Shown here: in pieces, positions 16,546 to 25,038 of the stretch
How positions within the stretch are numbered: position 1 is the first letter of the stretch
Layout: every line of letters begins with the position of its first letter
Source of the DNA: Candidatus Merdivicinus intestinavium
GTDB lineage: Bacteria > Bacillota > Clostridia > Oscillospirales > Ruminococcaceae
DNA length: 37,617 bases
Reading direction: 5' to 3'
NCBI GenBank assembly: GCA_018713245.1
Contig: DVFM01000053.1
Span: forward strand, 1 to 37,617
Notes under the pieces: generated by a model
The model's database searches: none
Told to the model about the DNA's origin: nothing
Seen by the model: the letters and a program-made list of their open reading frames with translations, nothing else
Position numbers and translations under genes: made by a program

Positions 16546-16635
16546 CGGAGAAGGAGGGATTCGAACCCTCGATGGGGTATTAGCCCATACACGAGTTCCA
16601 GTCGTGCGCCATAAACCGGGCTAGGCGACTTCTCC
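16543..16635 (-). tRNA. tRNA-Ser (anticodon GGA)
   Basis: The minus strand gives GGAGAAG at the 5' end paired with CTTCTCC, discriminator G and an encoded CCA (16545-16543). The anticodon stem-loop is CACGA-CTGGAAC-TCGTG, so the anticodon is GGA, reading UCC and UCU. A long variable arm (TGGG-CTAATA-CCCCA region) and GAGGG-TTCGAAT-CCCTC T-arm make it a class II tRNA of 93 nt, as expected for serine. Confidence 0.97.
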
Positions 16636-16653
16636 GGATTGAGAACAGTGTTT

Positions 16654-16682
16654 ATTATACCAGAGATCCCGGCGTTTGTCAA
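16654..16682 (-). promoter_or_regulatory. tRNA-Ser promoter
   Basis: Minus-strand TTGACA (16682-16677) and TATAAT (16659-16654) are perfect consensus boxes with 17 bp between them. Transcription would start about 12 nt before the tRNA. Confidence 0.88.
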
Positions 16683-16714
16683 GAGTTTTTTTCAATTTTC
16701 TTTTTCTCTGCTGC

Positions 16715-16747
16715 GGGCGGCGCTTTCCGAACTTCGGCGCGCCGCCC
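16715..16747 (-). terminator. GC-rich hairpin after the glycosidase gene
   Basis: GGGCGGCGC (16715-16723) and GCGCCGCCC (16739-16747) form a perfect 9-bp stem with a partly self-paired loop. It lies 45 bp past the stop codon; the T-rich tract is separated by about ten bases, so it is a probable terminator. Confidence 0.6.
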
Positions 16748-16791
16748 GGTGCAGATTCCTGCCGGTTCCGCGGGGCCTTTGGTTTCCGCAG

Positions 16792-18759
16792 TTACCGCTC
16801 TATGACCAGGATGTCATGGATGCCGATGCGCGGGAGCCGGACGGTGAGGGCGCCGTCCGCGTAAGACCATTCCGCGCTCCGGCCCTCCGGCTGGATGCAG
16901 ACGGATTTGGGGGCGGCTTCCAGCGGGACGGAAACCGTCACGGGGCCGGCGTCCGGCACAAACTCCACGCTGGAGCTGCCGGGGGCCGTGGCCGGGTCGC
17001 AGCTCAGGTTCACAAAGTGCACCTGAAGCTGGTTTTCTTTCCTGCGGACGCTGATGCTGACGCTGGGGGAGGCTTCCGCCCGGACCAGGCCGGGGATGGC
17101 CATGTCGTCCAGAAGTTCCCGGAAGAACCGGCGCAGCATGGGGTAGTGGGAGAGGAAAAATCCCTCGAACGCAGGCCCGTACAGCCCGGCGATGACCCCT
17201 TTGCCGCAGCGCTTTACCGTTGCGGCGGCAAACCCGGTTTCCTTCCGGTCAGGGCCGCTGTCGCGGGAGGCCAGCAGGGGCTTTGCAATCTCGGCCGAGA
17301 CGTTTTTCGCGCCGAACCATTTGCCCGCTACCGGCTGGGTCCGCCGGCCCACTTCCACCGAAATGTCCCGGTCGATGCCGTAGTACCCCCGGGGCATTTC
17401 CTCCGGAAACCGGACGCCCAGCTCCGCTTCAAACTCCTTGCAGCTTTCCCCGCTGAGGAGCAGCGCGCCGCCGTTTTTCACATAGTCCGCCAGCCGGCCG
17501 TGCAGCTCTTTGGAAATCCGGGTCTGCTCCGGGATGACGCAGAGGGGGTATTCCTCCAGATGCCGGAGCAGGTCCTCCGCGGTCAGAATGTTGGCGGCGA
17601 TGCCGTTCTGGTTTACCGCGTGCAGCGCGCCTTCCACCGGCTGGACCGCTTCGCCGAAGTTAAAGAGGGGGCTGTTGTGGGCGTAGAAATGGGCGGCGTT
17701 GTGGAGGATTGCCGCCTGGGGAACCACCTCGGAGCCCTGGCAGAAGGGCTGGCGGGCGCGGCAGAAGCGGGCAACTTCCGCAAGGTCGTCCATGTGCCAG
17801 TGCACCAGCGTCCCCCAGCGGTTGGGCGTATCATAGATGGTGACGGCCCCGCCGTTGGCCATGACGACCCCCGCTTCCTGGCAGAGGGCGTCCACGCTTT
17901 TAAAAACCCATTCGTCCATGGTCCCGTGGGAGGTAAAGCCCCAGGCCATCAGGTCCCACTTTTTCCCGCGTGTATCCAGGAATTTGGTTTCCAGCAAAGC
18001 GCGCCCCGCGCTCCAGATCCAGCTGAAATCGCCGCTGATGTAGTCGATGGGAACGGTGATTTCGTCCGGTTCCCGGACCGTGTACATCCAGTTGCTGCAG
18101 GAGGTGCATTCCGGCTTGCAGGCGTGGATGGCGTCGGTGTAGAGCGTTACATGGCGCTCAAAATTCTCCCGGGAGAACCGGAGCCACTCGTCCCAGTGGG
18201 GGTCTTCGGCGGAGTGAGGGATTTCCGCATACCCCGTCTTTTCCCGGAAGGCGGCGGTGCAGCGGCCGCAGTAGCAGGGGGCGCTGGCCCAGTTTTCGCC
18301 GTCCACCCAAAAGCCGTCCACGTCGTATTCCCGGATGATTTCCAGCAGCTGGGGGATCATGTATTCTTCCGTATAGCCGGACAGGGGGCAGGTCAGGGTT
18401 TCGCTGGGTTTCCCGTCCGCCTGCACCAGCGCCCAGTCCGGATGTTCGGCCAGGGCGGCGGCGTCCCACACGCCGGAATAGTGCATCACCAGGGGGATGC
18501 CCATTTCCCGGGTGGCCTCCCGCCATTCCCGGAGGGCGTCTTTCACGATGCCGGGAGCCGGAATGCCGGCTTTGCTGGGGTAGCTGGCGAAGCCGGGGTG
18601 CCCTTTGCAGTCGCACTGGACAAAGTCCGGCCCGATTTTGCGAAACTGTTCCACCAGCTCCGCCCGGTCCGCATATTTGCCCAGGTCCCGGTCGTCCTCG
18701 TTGGCGTGGATGTCGAAATGCAGCCCGAAAAATACGTCGTCATGCCATTGCGTTCCCAT
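16792..18759 (-). CDS. Glycosidase with GH29-like barrel and GATase-like domain
   Basis: I choose ATG 18759 (MGTQWHDDVFFGLHFDIHAN), after GAAGG, giving 655 residues. Residues 8-320 look like a TIM barrel with the FGLHFDIH opening reminiscent of GH29 alpha-L-fucosidases and a candidate nucleophile Asp153 in DGFWVDGENW, next to a CYCGRCTAAF cysteine cluster seen in GH42/GH29-like proteins. Residues 370-520 resemble the beta-galactosidase trimerisation (glutamine-amidotransferase-like) domain: ILTAEDLLRHLEEYPLCVIP and YVKNGGALLLSGES. The C-terminus is a beta domain. It is probably an intracellular exo-glycosidase on fucosylated or galactosylated glycans, but family and substrate are not certain. 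It has its own promoter and a folded leader. Confidence 0.8.
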   Translation of the reverse strand: MGTQWHDDVFFGLHFDIHANEDDRDLGKYADRAELVEQFRKIGPDFVQCDCKGHPGFASYPSKAGIPAPGIVKDALREWREATREMGIPLVMHYSGVWDAAALAEHPDWALVQADGKPSETLTCPLSGYTEEYMIPQLLEIIREYDVDGFWVDGENWASAPCYCGRCTAAFREKTGYAEIPHSAEDPHWDEWLRFSRENFERHVTLYTDAIHACKPECTSCSNWMYTVREPDEITVPIDYISGDFSWIWSAGRALLETKFLDTRGKKWDLMAWGFTSHGTMDEWVFKSVDALCQEAGVVMANGGAVTIYDTPNRWGTLVHWHMDDLAEVARFCRARQPFCQGSEVVPQAAILHNAAHFYAHNSPLFNFGEAVQPVEGALHAVNQNGIAANILTAEDLLRHLEEYPLCVIPEQTRISKELHGRLADYVKNGGALLLSGESCKEFEAELGVRFPEEMPRGYYGIDRDISVEVGRRTQPVAGKWFGAKNVSAEIAKPLLASRDSGPDRKETGFAAATVKRCGKGVIAGLYGPAFEGFFLSHYPMLRRFFRELLDDMAIPGLVRAEASPSVSISVRRKENQLQVHFVNLSCDPATAPGSSSVEFVPDAGPVTVSVPLEAAPKSVCIQPEGRSAEWSYADGALTVRLPRIGIHDILVIER

Positions 18760-18786
18760 TCTTTTTCCTTCTTTCCTTTTTGATTC

Positions 18787-18847
18787 GGACAGCCCGCAGC
18801 CGCTTGTTCCGCGCCCGGTTTTCCGGCCCTTTGACGGGGGGCTGTCC
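18787..18847 (-). promoter_or_regulatory. Structured 5' leader of the glycosidase mRNA
   Basis: GGACAGCCC (minus strand from 18847) pairs perfectly with GGGCTGTCC (ending 18787), closing a 43-nt interior that includes a GGCCGG-AAAA-CCGGGC hairpin and a small CGC/GCG hairpin. A second stem, CCGGTA/TACCGG, lies just 5' of it. The structure sits between the promoter and the ribosome binding site. Confidence 0.5.
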
Positions 18848-18893
18848 GGTAAATTCCCTGAATACCGGCAAAGCGGTCCCATTGATTAGAGTT

Positions 18894-18922
18894 ATTATAT
18901 CACATCGCCGAAGGGAATCCAA
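18894..18922 (-). promoter_or_regulatory. Promoter of the glycosidase gene
   Basis: Minus-strand TTGGAT (18922-18917) and TATAAT (18899-18894) have a 17-bp spacer, predicting a leader of about 130 nt. No gene lies in 18760-19065 apart from this leader and the pyrE terminator. Confidence 0.75.
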
Positions 18923-19002
18923 CCTTTTTTTACAAACAGATTTCACAAATTTACAGGAAATTATCAATGGAATATGCCACGAATATCAAACGACGCAAGG
19001 GC

Positions 19003-19034
19003 AAAAAAAATCTCCGCCGTATGGCGGAGAAAAA
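19003..19034 (-). terminator. Terminator of pyrE
   Basis: TCTCCGCC/GGCGGAGA with a GTAT loop; on the minus strand it is followed by TTTTTTTTGC. The A-run on the other side makes it potentially bidirectional. Confidence 0.93.
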
Positions 19035-19065
19035 GCGTGTAAAGTTCTGCGCAGAAGAATGCGGG

Positions 19066-19728
19066 TTAAAAGCGGCAGTACTGCTCCATGTACTTGTCCA
19101 TGCTGGCCAGCAGCGCCGCGTCGGTGCCCTTTTCCGCCAGATATTCCCGAATATCCCGTACCGTGACGATGGAGTGAACCGTAATGCCGAATTCTTCCTT
19201 TACTTCCATCACAGCGGTTTTGACGCCCTCTTTGCCGATTTCGCAGCGGTTTACAGAAATGAACATGTCCGTCAGCTTTACGTCCGCCGCACTTTTTAAA
19301 ACCGGCACGGTCTCCCGAACTGCGGTTCCCGCCGTAATCACATCCTCGATAATGATGATGTTGTCGCCGTCCTTGGGCTGGTAGCCGACCAGGGAGCCGC
19401 CTTCTCCGTGGTCTTTCACTTCCTTGCGGTTGAAAAAGTAGGGTTTATCGATTCCGTATGCTGTCGACATGGCACCGGCGGCGGCGGTGACAAGCGGAAT
19501 CCCCTTGTAAGCCGGGCCGAACATGGCGTCGAAGTTTTCCCCGACGGCCTCTTTCACGCAGGCCGCGTAGAATTTGCCCAGCGCGGCAATCTGGCTGCCG
19601 GTCCGGTAGTTGCCGGTGTTGACGAAGTAGGGGGAAAGCCGGCCGCTCTTGGTCTTGAACTCGCCAAAGCGCAGCACGTCCGCTCCCATCATAAATTCGA
19701 TAAAGTCTTTTTTCGCTTGAGTCAGCAT
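19066..19728 (-). CDS. pyrE: Orotate phosphoribosyltransferase
   Basis: The 220-residue protein has the type I phosphoribosyltransferase signature IIIIEDVITAGTAV at about residues 124-137, where PRPP binds, plus the family segments FKTKSGRLSPYFVNTGNY and FGPAYKGIPL. It converts orotate and PRPP to orotidine 5'-phosphate in UMP synthesis. Length and motifs are typical, so it should be active. It follows adhE by 87 bp with a hairpin between, and no other pyr gene is in the window, so it is separated from the usual pyr operon. The start ATG is preceded by AAAGGA. Confidence 0.97.
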   Translation of the reverse strand: MLTQAKKDFIEFMMGADVLRFGEFKTKSGRLSPYFVNTGNYRTGSQIAALGKFYAACVKEAVGENFDAMFGPAYKGIPLVTAAAGAMSTAYGIDKPYFFNRKEVKDHGEGGSLVGYQPKDGDNIIIIEDVITAGTAVRETVPVLKSAADVKLTDMFISVNRCEIGKEGVKTAVMEVKEEFGITVHSIVTVRDIREYLAEKGTDAALLASMDKYMEQYCRF

Positions 19729-19767
19729 AAAATCCGTCCTTTCCCATATCTGTCTTTTATTTTCGCG

Positions 19768-19800
19768 GAGGCCCTCTCTCCGGCAGGGGAGGGGGCCTCT
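19768..19800 (-). terminator. Hairpin between adhE and pyrE
   Basis: GAGGCCC and GGGCCTC arms, extended by C/T-rich and G-rich strands, form a strong stem 16 bp after the adhE stop. It lacks a clean T-run, so it may be an mRNA-stability or partial-termination element. Confidence 0.45.
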
Positions 19801-19815
19801 TGAAAACGGGTGGGG

Positions 19816-22434
19816 TTATTTGCCCTGGGTGTAATAATCGCCGTAGTAAGCCTTCAGGTAAAGCTCCTTCAGCTCGGAAACCAAGGGGTAGCGGGGGTTT
19901 GCGGGGGTGCACTGGTCGCTGTGCGCCTCGTCGGCCAGCGCTTCCACGTTGTCCAGGAAGTCCTTTTCGTCCACGCCGCAGTCTTGGATGGATTTGACGA
20001 CGTTCATAGACGCTTCCAAATCCATAATGGCCGCAATCAGGCTCTGCACGCCCTCTTCCGTGGTGCGGCAGGGAAGGCCCAGCATCTCGGCGATTTCCGC
20101 GTAGCGCTGGTCGGCGATGAATTTTTCATATTTGGGCCAGGTGGCGAACTTTTTCGGCTTCTGGGCGTTGTAGGCGATGACGTAGGGCAGCAGGATGGCG
20201 TTGGCGCGGCCGTGGGGAATGTGGTAGGCGGAGCCCAGCTTGTGGGCCAGAGAGTGGTTGATGCCCAGGAATGCGTTGGTGAAGGCCATGCCTGCGATGC
20301 AGGAGGCGTTGTGCATCTTTTCGCGGGCTTCCCGGTCCGAGCCGTTTTCATAAGCGCGCTTCAGGTATTTGAACACCAGCCGGATGGCGTGAAGGGCGAG
20401 GCCGTCGGTATAGTCGGACGCCAGCACCGAAACGTAAGCCTCGATGGCGTGGGTGAGAACGTCCAGGCCGGTGTCGGCGGTAACGGATTTCGGCACCGAC
20501 ATGACAAACTGGGGGTCCACGATGGCGACGTCCGGGGTCAGCTCATAATCGGCCAGAGGGTATTTGATGTTGGCCTTTTTATCGGTGATGACCGCGAAGG
20601 AGGTCACCTCCGAGCCGGTGCCGGAGGTGGTGGGCACGCAGACCAGCTGCGCCTTGTTCCCCAGCCTAGGGAAATGGTAGGTCCGCTTGCGGATGTCGAA
20701 GAATTTCTGCTTCATGCCGGTGAAGGAGATGTCGGGGTGCTCATAGAACATCCACATGCCCTTGGCCGCGTCCATGGCGGAGCCGCCGCCCAGCGCGATG
20801 ATGACGTCGGGGTGGAAGTGGTTCATGGCCTCCACGCCGCGCATGATGGTGTCCACGGAGGGGTCGGGCTCCACCTCGGCGAAAATCTCCGCGTGGCAGT
20901 AATCCGCCCGCTTGCGCAGGTAATGGAGAACGATGTCCACATTCCCCAGCTTGACCATGGTTTCGTCGGTGACGATGAAGGCGCGGGAGATGTCGGGCAT
21001 TTTCTCCAGATACTGGATGGCGTTATACTCAAAGTAGATTTTCGGAGGAATTTTAAACCACTGCATGTTGACTCTCCTCTTGGCGACGCGCTTGACGTTG
21101 ACCAGGTTCATGGCGGAGACGTTGGAGGTGGTGGAGTTTTTGCCGAAGGAGCCGCATCCCAGGGTAAGGGAGGGGGTGTTTTCATTATAAATATCGCCGA
21201 TGCCGCCCTGGGAGGAAGGGGAGTTGACGATGATGCGCCCGACTTCCATCTCCTCGCCGTAGGCGTCGATGATCTTTTCGTCGCCGGAGTGGATGGCGGC
21301 GGAATGCCCCAGGCCGCCGTTGTAGAGCATCTTTCTGGCCATGGCGAAGCCCTCTCTGGTGGAGCCGACCACCAGGTAAGCGAGGATGGGGGAGAGCTTT
21401 TCCTTGGACAGGGGCACGTCGGGACCCACGTCCTGAATGCGGCAGATGAGAATCTTGGTATCGGCGGGGACTTCCAGCCCGGCCTGTTCGGCGATCCAGG
21501 AGGCGGTTTTGCCGACGACCGCGGAATTCAGGGAATGGTTTTTGGCAATCGGGAAGGCGTAGTCGGTGAGTTTTTGAATTTCTTCCTCGTCCAGGAAATA
21601 GCAGCCGTTTTCCTTCATGTATTTTTCAAAAGGGGCTTCAATTTCCCTGTCCACGATGACCGCCTGTTCGGAAGCGCAGATCATGCCGTTGTCAAAGGTT
21701 TTGGAAAGCATGATGTCGTTGCAGGCGCGCTCCACGTTGCAGGTCTTTTCCACATAGCAGGGGACGTTGCCGGGGCCGACGCCCAGGGCAGGCTTGCCGG
21801 TGGAGTAGGCGGCTTTTACCATGCCCGCGCCGCCGGTGGCCAGCACCAGGGCGACGTCCGGATGGTTCATCAGGGCGTTGGTGGCGTCCAGGGAGGGCGT
21901 TTCAATCCACTGCACGCAGTTTTCCGGGGCGCCTGCGGCAACGGCGGCGTCGCGGACAATGCGGGCGGCTTCGGAGGAGCACTGCTGTGCGCCGGGGTGG
22001 AAGCCGAAAATAATGGGGCACCGGGCTTTGGCGGCGATCATGGCTTTGAACATGGTGGTGGAAGTGGGGTTGGTCACCGGGGTGACGCCGGCCACAATGC
22101 CCACCGGCTCGGCAATCTGGGTGATGCCGGAAAGCTCGTCGTCGTCAATGATGCCGACTGTTTTCTGGTCCTTGATGTCGTGCCAGATATATTCCGTCGC
22201 AAACAGGTTTTTAATGATCTTGTCCTCGTACACGCCGCGGCCTGTCTCCTCCACGGCCATTTTCGCCAGCCGGGTATGGTGGTCCAGACCCGCCAGCGCC
22301 ATGGCGTGGGCGATTTTGTCCACCTGCTCCTGGTCGAGCTTCATGTACTCAGCCAGCGCGGCTTTTGCCTTGGCGGCGAGATCGTTAATCATCGCCTGGA
22401 CATCCACGGTGGGGGCAGCTTTTTCATGGGCCAT
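19816..22434 (-). CDS. adhE: Bifunctional acetaldehyde-CoA/alcohol dehydrogenase
   Basis: The 872-residue protein has the two expected halves. Residues 1-440 are the CoA-acylating aldehyde dehydrogenase, with nucleophile Cys253 in GMICASEQ and the GVTPVTNPTSTTMFK segment. Residues 460-872 are the iron-containing alcohol dehydrogenase, with GGGSAMDAAKGMW, PTTSGTGSEVTSFAV and the metal-binding NHSLAHKLGSAYHIPHGRAN. It reduces acetyl-CoA to ethanol with two NADH and forms spirosome filaments in the cytoplasm, the main way fermenting cells reoxidise NADH. Length matches the family (about 860-890). A perfect Rex box overlaps its transcription start, so it is repressed when NAD+ is high. The ATG follows CAGGAGG. 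Confidence 0.98.
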   Translation of the reverse strand: MAHEKAAPTVDVQAMINDLAAKAKAALAEYMKLDQEQVDKIAHAMALAGLDHHTRLAKMAVEETGRGVYEDKIIKNLFATEYIWHDIKDQKTVGIIDDDELSGITQIAEPVGIVAGVTPVTNPTSTTMFKAMIAAKARCPIIFGFHPGAQQCSSEAARIVRDAAVAAGAPENCVQWIETPSLDATNALMNHPDVALVLATGGAGMVKAAYSTGKPALGVGPGNVPCYVEKTCNVERACNDIMLSKTFDNGMICASEQAVIVDREIEAPFEKYMKENGCYFLDEEEIQKLTDYAFPIAKNHSLNSAVVGKTASWIAEQAGLEVPADTKILICRIQDVGPDVPLSKEKLSPILAYLVVGSTREGFAMARKMLYNGGLGHSAAIHSGDEKIIDAYGEEMEVGRIIVNSPSSQGGIGDIYNENTPSLTLGCGSFGKNSTTSNVSAMNLVNVKRVAKRRVNMQWFKIPPKIYFEYNAIQYLEKMPDISRAFIVTDETMVKLGNVDIVLHYLRKRADYCHAEIFAEVEPDPSVDTIMRGVEAMNHFHPDVIIALGGGSAMDAAKGMWMFYEHPDISFTGMKQKFFDIRKRTYHFPRLGNKAQLVCVPTTSGTGSEVTSFAVITDKKANIKYPLADYELTPDVAIVDPQFVMSVPKSVTADTGLDVLTHAIEAYVSVLASDYTDGLALHAIRLVFKYLKRAYENGSDREAREKMHNASCIAGMAFTNAFLGINHSLAHKLGSAYHIPHGRANAILLPYVIAYNAQKPKKFATWPKYEKFIADQRYAEIAEMLGLPCRTTEEGVQSLIAAIMDLEASMNVVKSIQDCGVDEKDFLDNVEALADEAHSDQCTPANPRYPLVSELKELYLKAYYGDYYTQGK

Positions 22435-22478
22435 TTTAAAACCTCCTGTTCAGGTACGGTATCGCATGAGCGAAACGA

Positions 22479-22496
22479 TTGTTAATGTTTTAACAA
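22479..22496. promoter_or_regulatory. Rex operator upstream of adhE
   Basis: On the minus strand TTGTTAAAACATTAACAA is an 18-bp dyad (TTGTTAA-4-TTAACAA) matching the Rex consensus exactly. It begins 5 bp after the -10 box, so bound Rex would block the promoter; NADH releases it. Confidence 0.92.
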
Positions 22497-22500
22497 TTAT

Positions 22501-22529
22501 ATTATACCGGCTTCCCTCCTTTCTGTCAA
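22501..22529 (-). promoter_or_regulatory. adhE promoter
   Basis: Minus-strand TTGACA (22529-22524), 17 bp, TATAAT (22506-22501): full consensus, implying very strong expression when derepressed. Confidence 0.93.
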
Positions 22530-22714
22530 CCGCATTCCGGTAAATCGGATGCCAACCTTTCACAAGAGCTGTTTCGGTTTTTTGGCGGTTGTGCACAATC
22601 TTCTTCTCCCTTTATTGTATCCCATTTTTTGCTGTTCAGCAAGGTATTTTCTGGAAACATTTTGATAAAATTCAGCCGGATTCTTGTGCAAAAGCCTGAG
22701 ATGCATCCGCTTCC

Positions 22715-22743
22715 TTGCGGAGCGGCCGGAAAGGCGGTATAAT
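22715..22743 (+). promoter_or_regulatory. Promoter of the helicase gene
   Basis: TTGCGG (22715-22720), 17 bp, TATAAT (22738-22743). The -10 overlaps an in-frame ATG at 22742, which rules that codon out as the main start. Confidence 0.75.
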
Positions 22744-22774
22744 GGAGGGGAATTCTGCGAAAGGGGGGACGCCT

Positions 22775-24826
22775 GTGGAAATCAGCGAATATCTGCGCGG
22801 CAAGGGGATTCTGCTTTCCCCCGCCCAGGAGGCGGCGCTGGCGCCGGACCCTGCCCCCACCCTGCTGCTGGCGGTGCCGGGCTCCGGAAAGACCACGGTG
22901 CTGGTGGCGCGGACGGCGGCGCTGCTCTGCGGCGGCGTGCCGCCGGAGCGGGTGTGCTGCCTGTCCTTTTCCCGGGAATCCGCCCAGGACATGGGCCGGC
23001 GCTTCGGCGCGCTGTTCGGGGAACTGTTTCCGGAGCCGCCTCGGTTTTCCACCATCCACAGCCTCTGCCTGCGGCTCCTGACGGATTTTTCCGGCGGGAC
23101 GGGCCGCCCCCTCCCGCAGCTTGCGGGGAGCGGCGATGCGCCGGGGGCCGCCCTGCTCATGCGCCGCTGCGCCGAGGAAATCTCCGGCGTTTCACCCGAT
23201 GAGGAGGAGCTGGCCGAGCTGCTTTCCAAGGCGGGGCTCTGCAAAAACCGGATGCTCTCCCCGGCCGAAATTTCCGCCCTGCACGACCTCCCCCACGGAT
23301 TTCCCGCCATTTTTGCCCGCTATGAGGCCCGGAAAAAGGAAGCGCGGCTGATGGACTACGACGACCTTCTGCTCTATGCCCGGGAGGTCCTGCAAAAGCG
23401 GCCCGCCTTCCGGCGGCGCTGGCAGGCGGCCTTTGACTATTGGAACGTGGACGAGGGGCAGGACCTTTCCCCGGTGCAGTTTTCCCTGCTGGAGCTTCTG
23501 GCGCCCGGCGGGCGGGGGCTGTTTCTGGTGGGGGACGAGGACCAGAGCATCTACGGCTTCCGCGGCGCGGACCCCGGCGGCCTGCTCCGTTTTCCCGGCC
23601 TGTTTCCCGGTGCAAAGGTCCTGAAAATGGAGGAAAACCACCGCAGCCGCCCGGAAATCCTCGCCCTGTGCGAGGATTTTATCCGCCAGAGCCCGGAGCG
23701 CTACAGCAAGCGCCTGGTCCCCTCCCGCCCGGCCGGCGGGGAGACGGAGCGGGTCCTTCCTTCCGACATGCAGGACGCCTTTGAGGAGGCTGCCGCCCTC
23801 ATCCGGGAAACCCCGCCCGGCGGCAGCGCGGGCATTCTTTACCGCAACAATCTTTCCGCCTGCGCCCTCTCCGTCTTTCTCAGGGAGGCGGGCATTCCCT
23901 TCCGGCTGGAAGCGGCGGGTCCGCCCAGCCTTTGGAAGTACCACGCCCGGGTCATGGCGGCCCTCCTCTGCCTGTGCGCCGACCCTTACGACCTGGACGC
24001 CTTTTACGCGGTGGACTACCGCCCCGACCTGGACGCCGCAATTTACCAAAACGTCCTCCTCCGGGCGGACGGGCGACGGTCCGTGCCGGAACTTCTGCGG
24101 GAAGCGGCTCCGCTTTCCCCGCGGGGCGGTTCCGCCCGGGCCATGGCCGAGCTGCTGGAGCGCTGCGGGCGGCTGACGCCCTGGAAGGCGCTGGAGGAGC
24201 TGGAACAGAAGCTCGCCCTGGGCCGCCGCCTGCGGCAGCGCTGGGAAAAGGGCGATCCCTTGATCCGCATGCGCTACAGCCAGCTCCGCTGGCTCTGCCG
24301 GACGTCGCCGGATTTCCCCGCCCTTCTGCGCCGGATGGCGGAGGCGGCTTCCCCCGCCGCTTTCCGCCCGGAAGAAGCCCGCGTCACCCTCTCCACCATC
24401 CATTCGGCCAAGGGGCTGGAATTTGACATGGTGCTTCTGTGGGACTGCTTTGACGGCGTCCTTCCGGGAAAAAACGCCCTCCTTGCCCGGAAATATCAGG
24501 ACGACGCCCCCTTCCTCGAAGAACTGCGGCTGTTCTATGTGGGCGCCACCCGGGCGCGGGACCGCCTTTTCCTCTTTGACCCGCCTGGGGAGATTCCGGG
24601 CCTGCGCCTTTCCCGCTTCGGATACTCCTTCCTGTCGCCCCGGCGGCAAAGGCCGCCGGAAACCGGGCTTTCCGACGGGGACAGGGTGGTCCACAAAAAG
24701 TTCGGAGAGGGCGTCGTCCGCAGCGTCCGGGATGGGGCCGCGCGGGTGTTCTTTGAAAGGATCGGCGAAAAAACCATCAGTCTGGCCCACTGCGCCGCCG
24801 CCGGCCTGCTGCGAAAAAAAGAATAA
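22775..24826 (+). CDS. UvrD/Rep/PcrA-like SF1A DNA helicase
   Basis: All SF1A motifs are visible: Walker A AVPGSGKTT (residues 33-41), motif Ia LSFSRESAQDMGRRF, motif II as DEGQD, motif III GDEDQSIYGFRGA, motif IV EENHRS, motif V STIHSAKGLEFD and motif VI FYVGATRARDRLFL. The C-terminal KFGEGVVRSVRDGAARVFF resembles the PcrA tail that binds RNA polymerase. I choose GTG 22775 because AAGGGGGG precedes it and the promoter -10 overlaps the upstream ATG; this gives 683 residues, slightly short for PcrA. It unwinds DNA 3'-5' in repair. A paralogue rather than the main PcrA is likely, since motif II is DEGQD and the linker regions are compact. Confidence 0.92.
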   Translation: MEISEYLRGKGILLSPAQEAALAPDPAPTLLLAVPGSGKTTVLVARTAALLCGGVPPERVCCLSFSRESAQDMGRRFGALFGELFPEPPRFSTIHSLCLRLLTDFSGGTGRPLPQLAGSGDAPGAALLMRRCAEEISGVSPDEEELAELLSKAGLCKNRMLSPAEISALHDLPHGFPAIFARYEARKKEARLMDYDDLLLYAREVLQKRPAFRRRWQAAFDYWNVDEGQDLSPVQFSLLELLAPGGRGLFLVGDEDQSIYGFRGADPGGLLRFPGLFPGAKVLKMEENHRSRPEILALCEDFIRQSPERYSKRLVPSRPAGGETERVLPSDMQDAFEEAAALIRETPPGGSAGILYRNNLSACALSVFLREAGIPFRLEAAGPPSLWKYHARVMAALLCLCADPYDLDAFYAVDYRPDLDAAIYQNVLLRADGRRSVPELLREAAPLSPRGGSARAMAELLERCGRLTPWKALEELEQKLALGRRLRQRWEKGDPLIRMRYSQLRWLCRTSPDFPALLRRMAEAASPAAFRPEEARVTLSTIHSAKGLEFDMVLLWDCFDGVLPGKNALLARKYQDDAPFLEELRLFYVGATRARDRLFLFDPPGEIPGLRLSRFGYSFLSPRRQRPPETGLSDGDRVVHKKFGEGVVRSVRDGAARVFFERIGEKTISLAHCAAAGLLRKKE

Positions 24827-24932
24827 TTCCTGCGGACATGATGCAAAAACAGCCGGTTTTGCCGGGTTAAATTCCGCTTTTATCCATTGTGAACAGTTTG
24901 AACGGCCGGCGCATACAATTCTTTGAGAGATA

Positions 24933-24987
24933 TTTTTTGCAAGATTTTCAAATACATCTTGCAAAAAATCAAAAATGGGTGTATGAT
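24933..24987 (+). promoter_or_regulatory. Aminotransferase promoter with a 13-bp inverted repeat over the -35
   Basis: TTTTTTGCAAGAT (24933-24945) and ATCTTGCAAAAAA (24956-24968) are perfect complements with a 10-nt spacer. TTGCAA of the right arm (24959-24964) is also a -35, 17 bp before TATGAT (24982-24987). The dyad could be an operator, or a bidirectional terminator for the helicase gene. Confidence 0.7.
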
Positions 24988-25038
24988 AATAACACGGTCT
25001 TTTTGAAACTGAAACGCAACTTTTGGAGGGTATTGAAC

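Noticed and set aside
19810-22485. 891-codon open frame antisense to adhE
   Set aside because: It mirrors adhE codons in a GC-rich gene; the translation is rich in Gly, Val and His with no family motif, and adhE has intact catalytic residues and an RBS.
22742-22774. ATG 22742 as helicase start
   Set aside because: It overlaps the -10 box TATAAT and lacks an RBS; GTG 22775 has AAGGGGGG in front.
24889-25038. 50-residue N-terminal extension of the aminotransferase
   Set aside because: It would start upstream of the promoter and run through the inverted repeat; the RBS TTGGAGGG points to ATG 25039.
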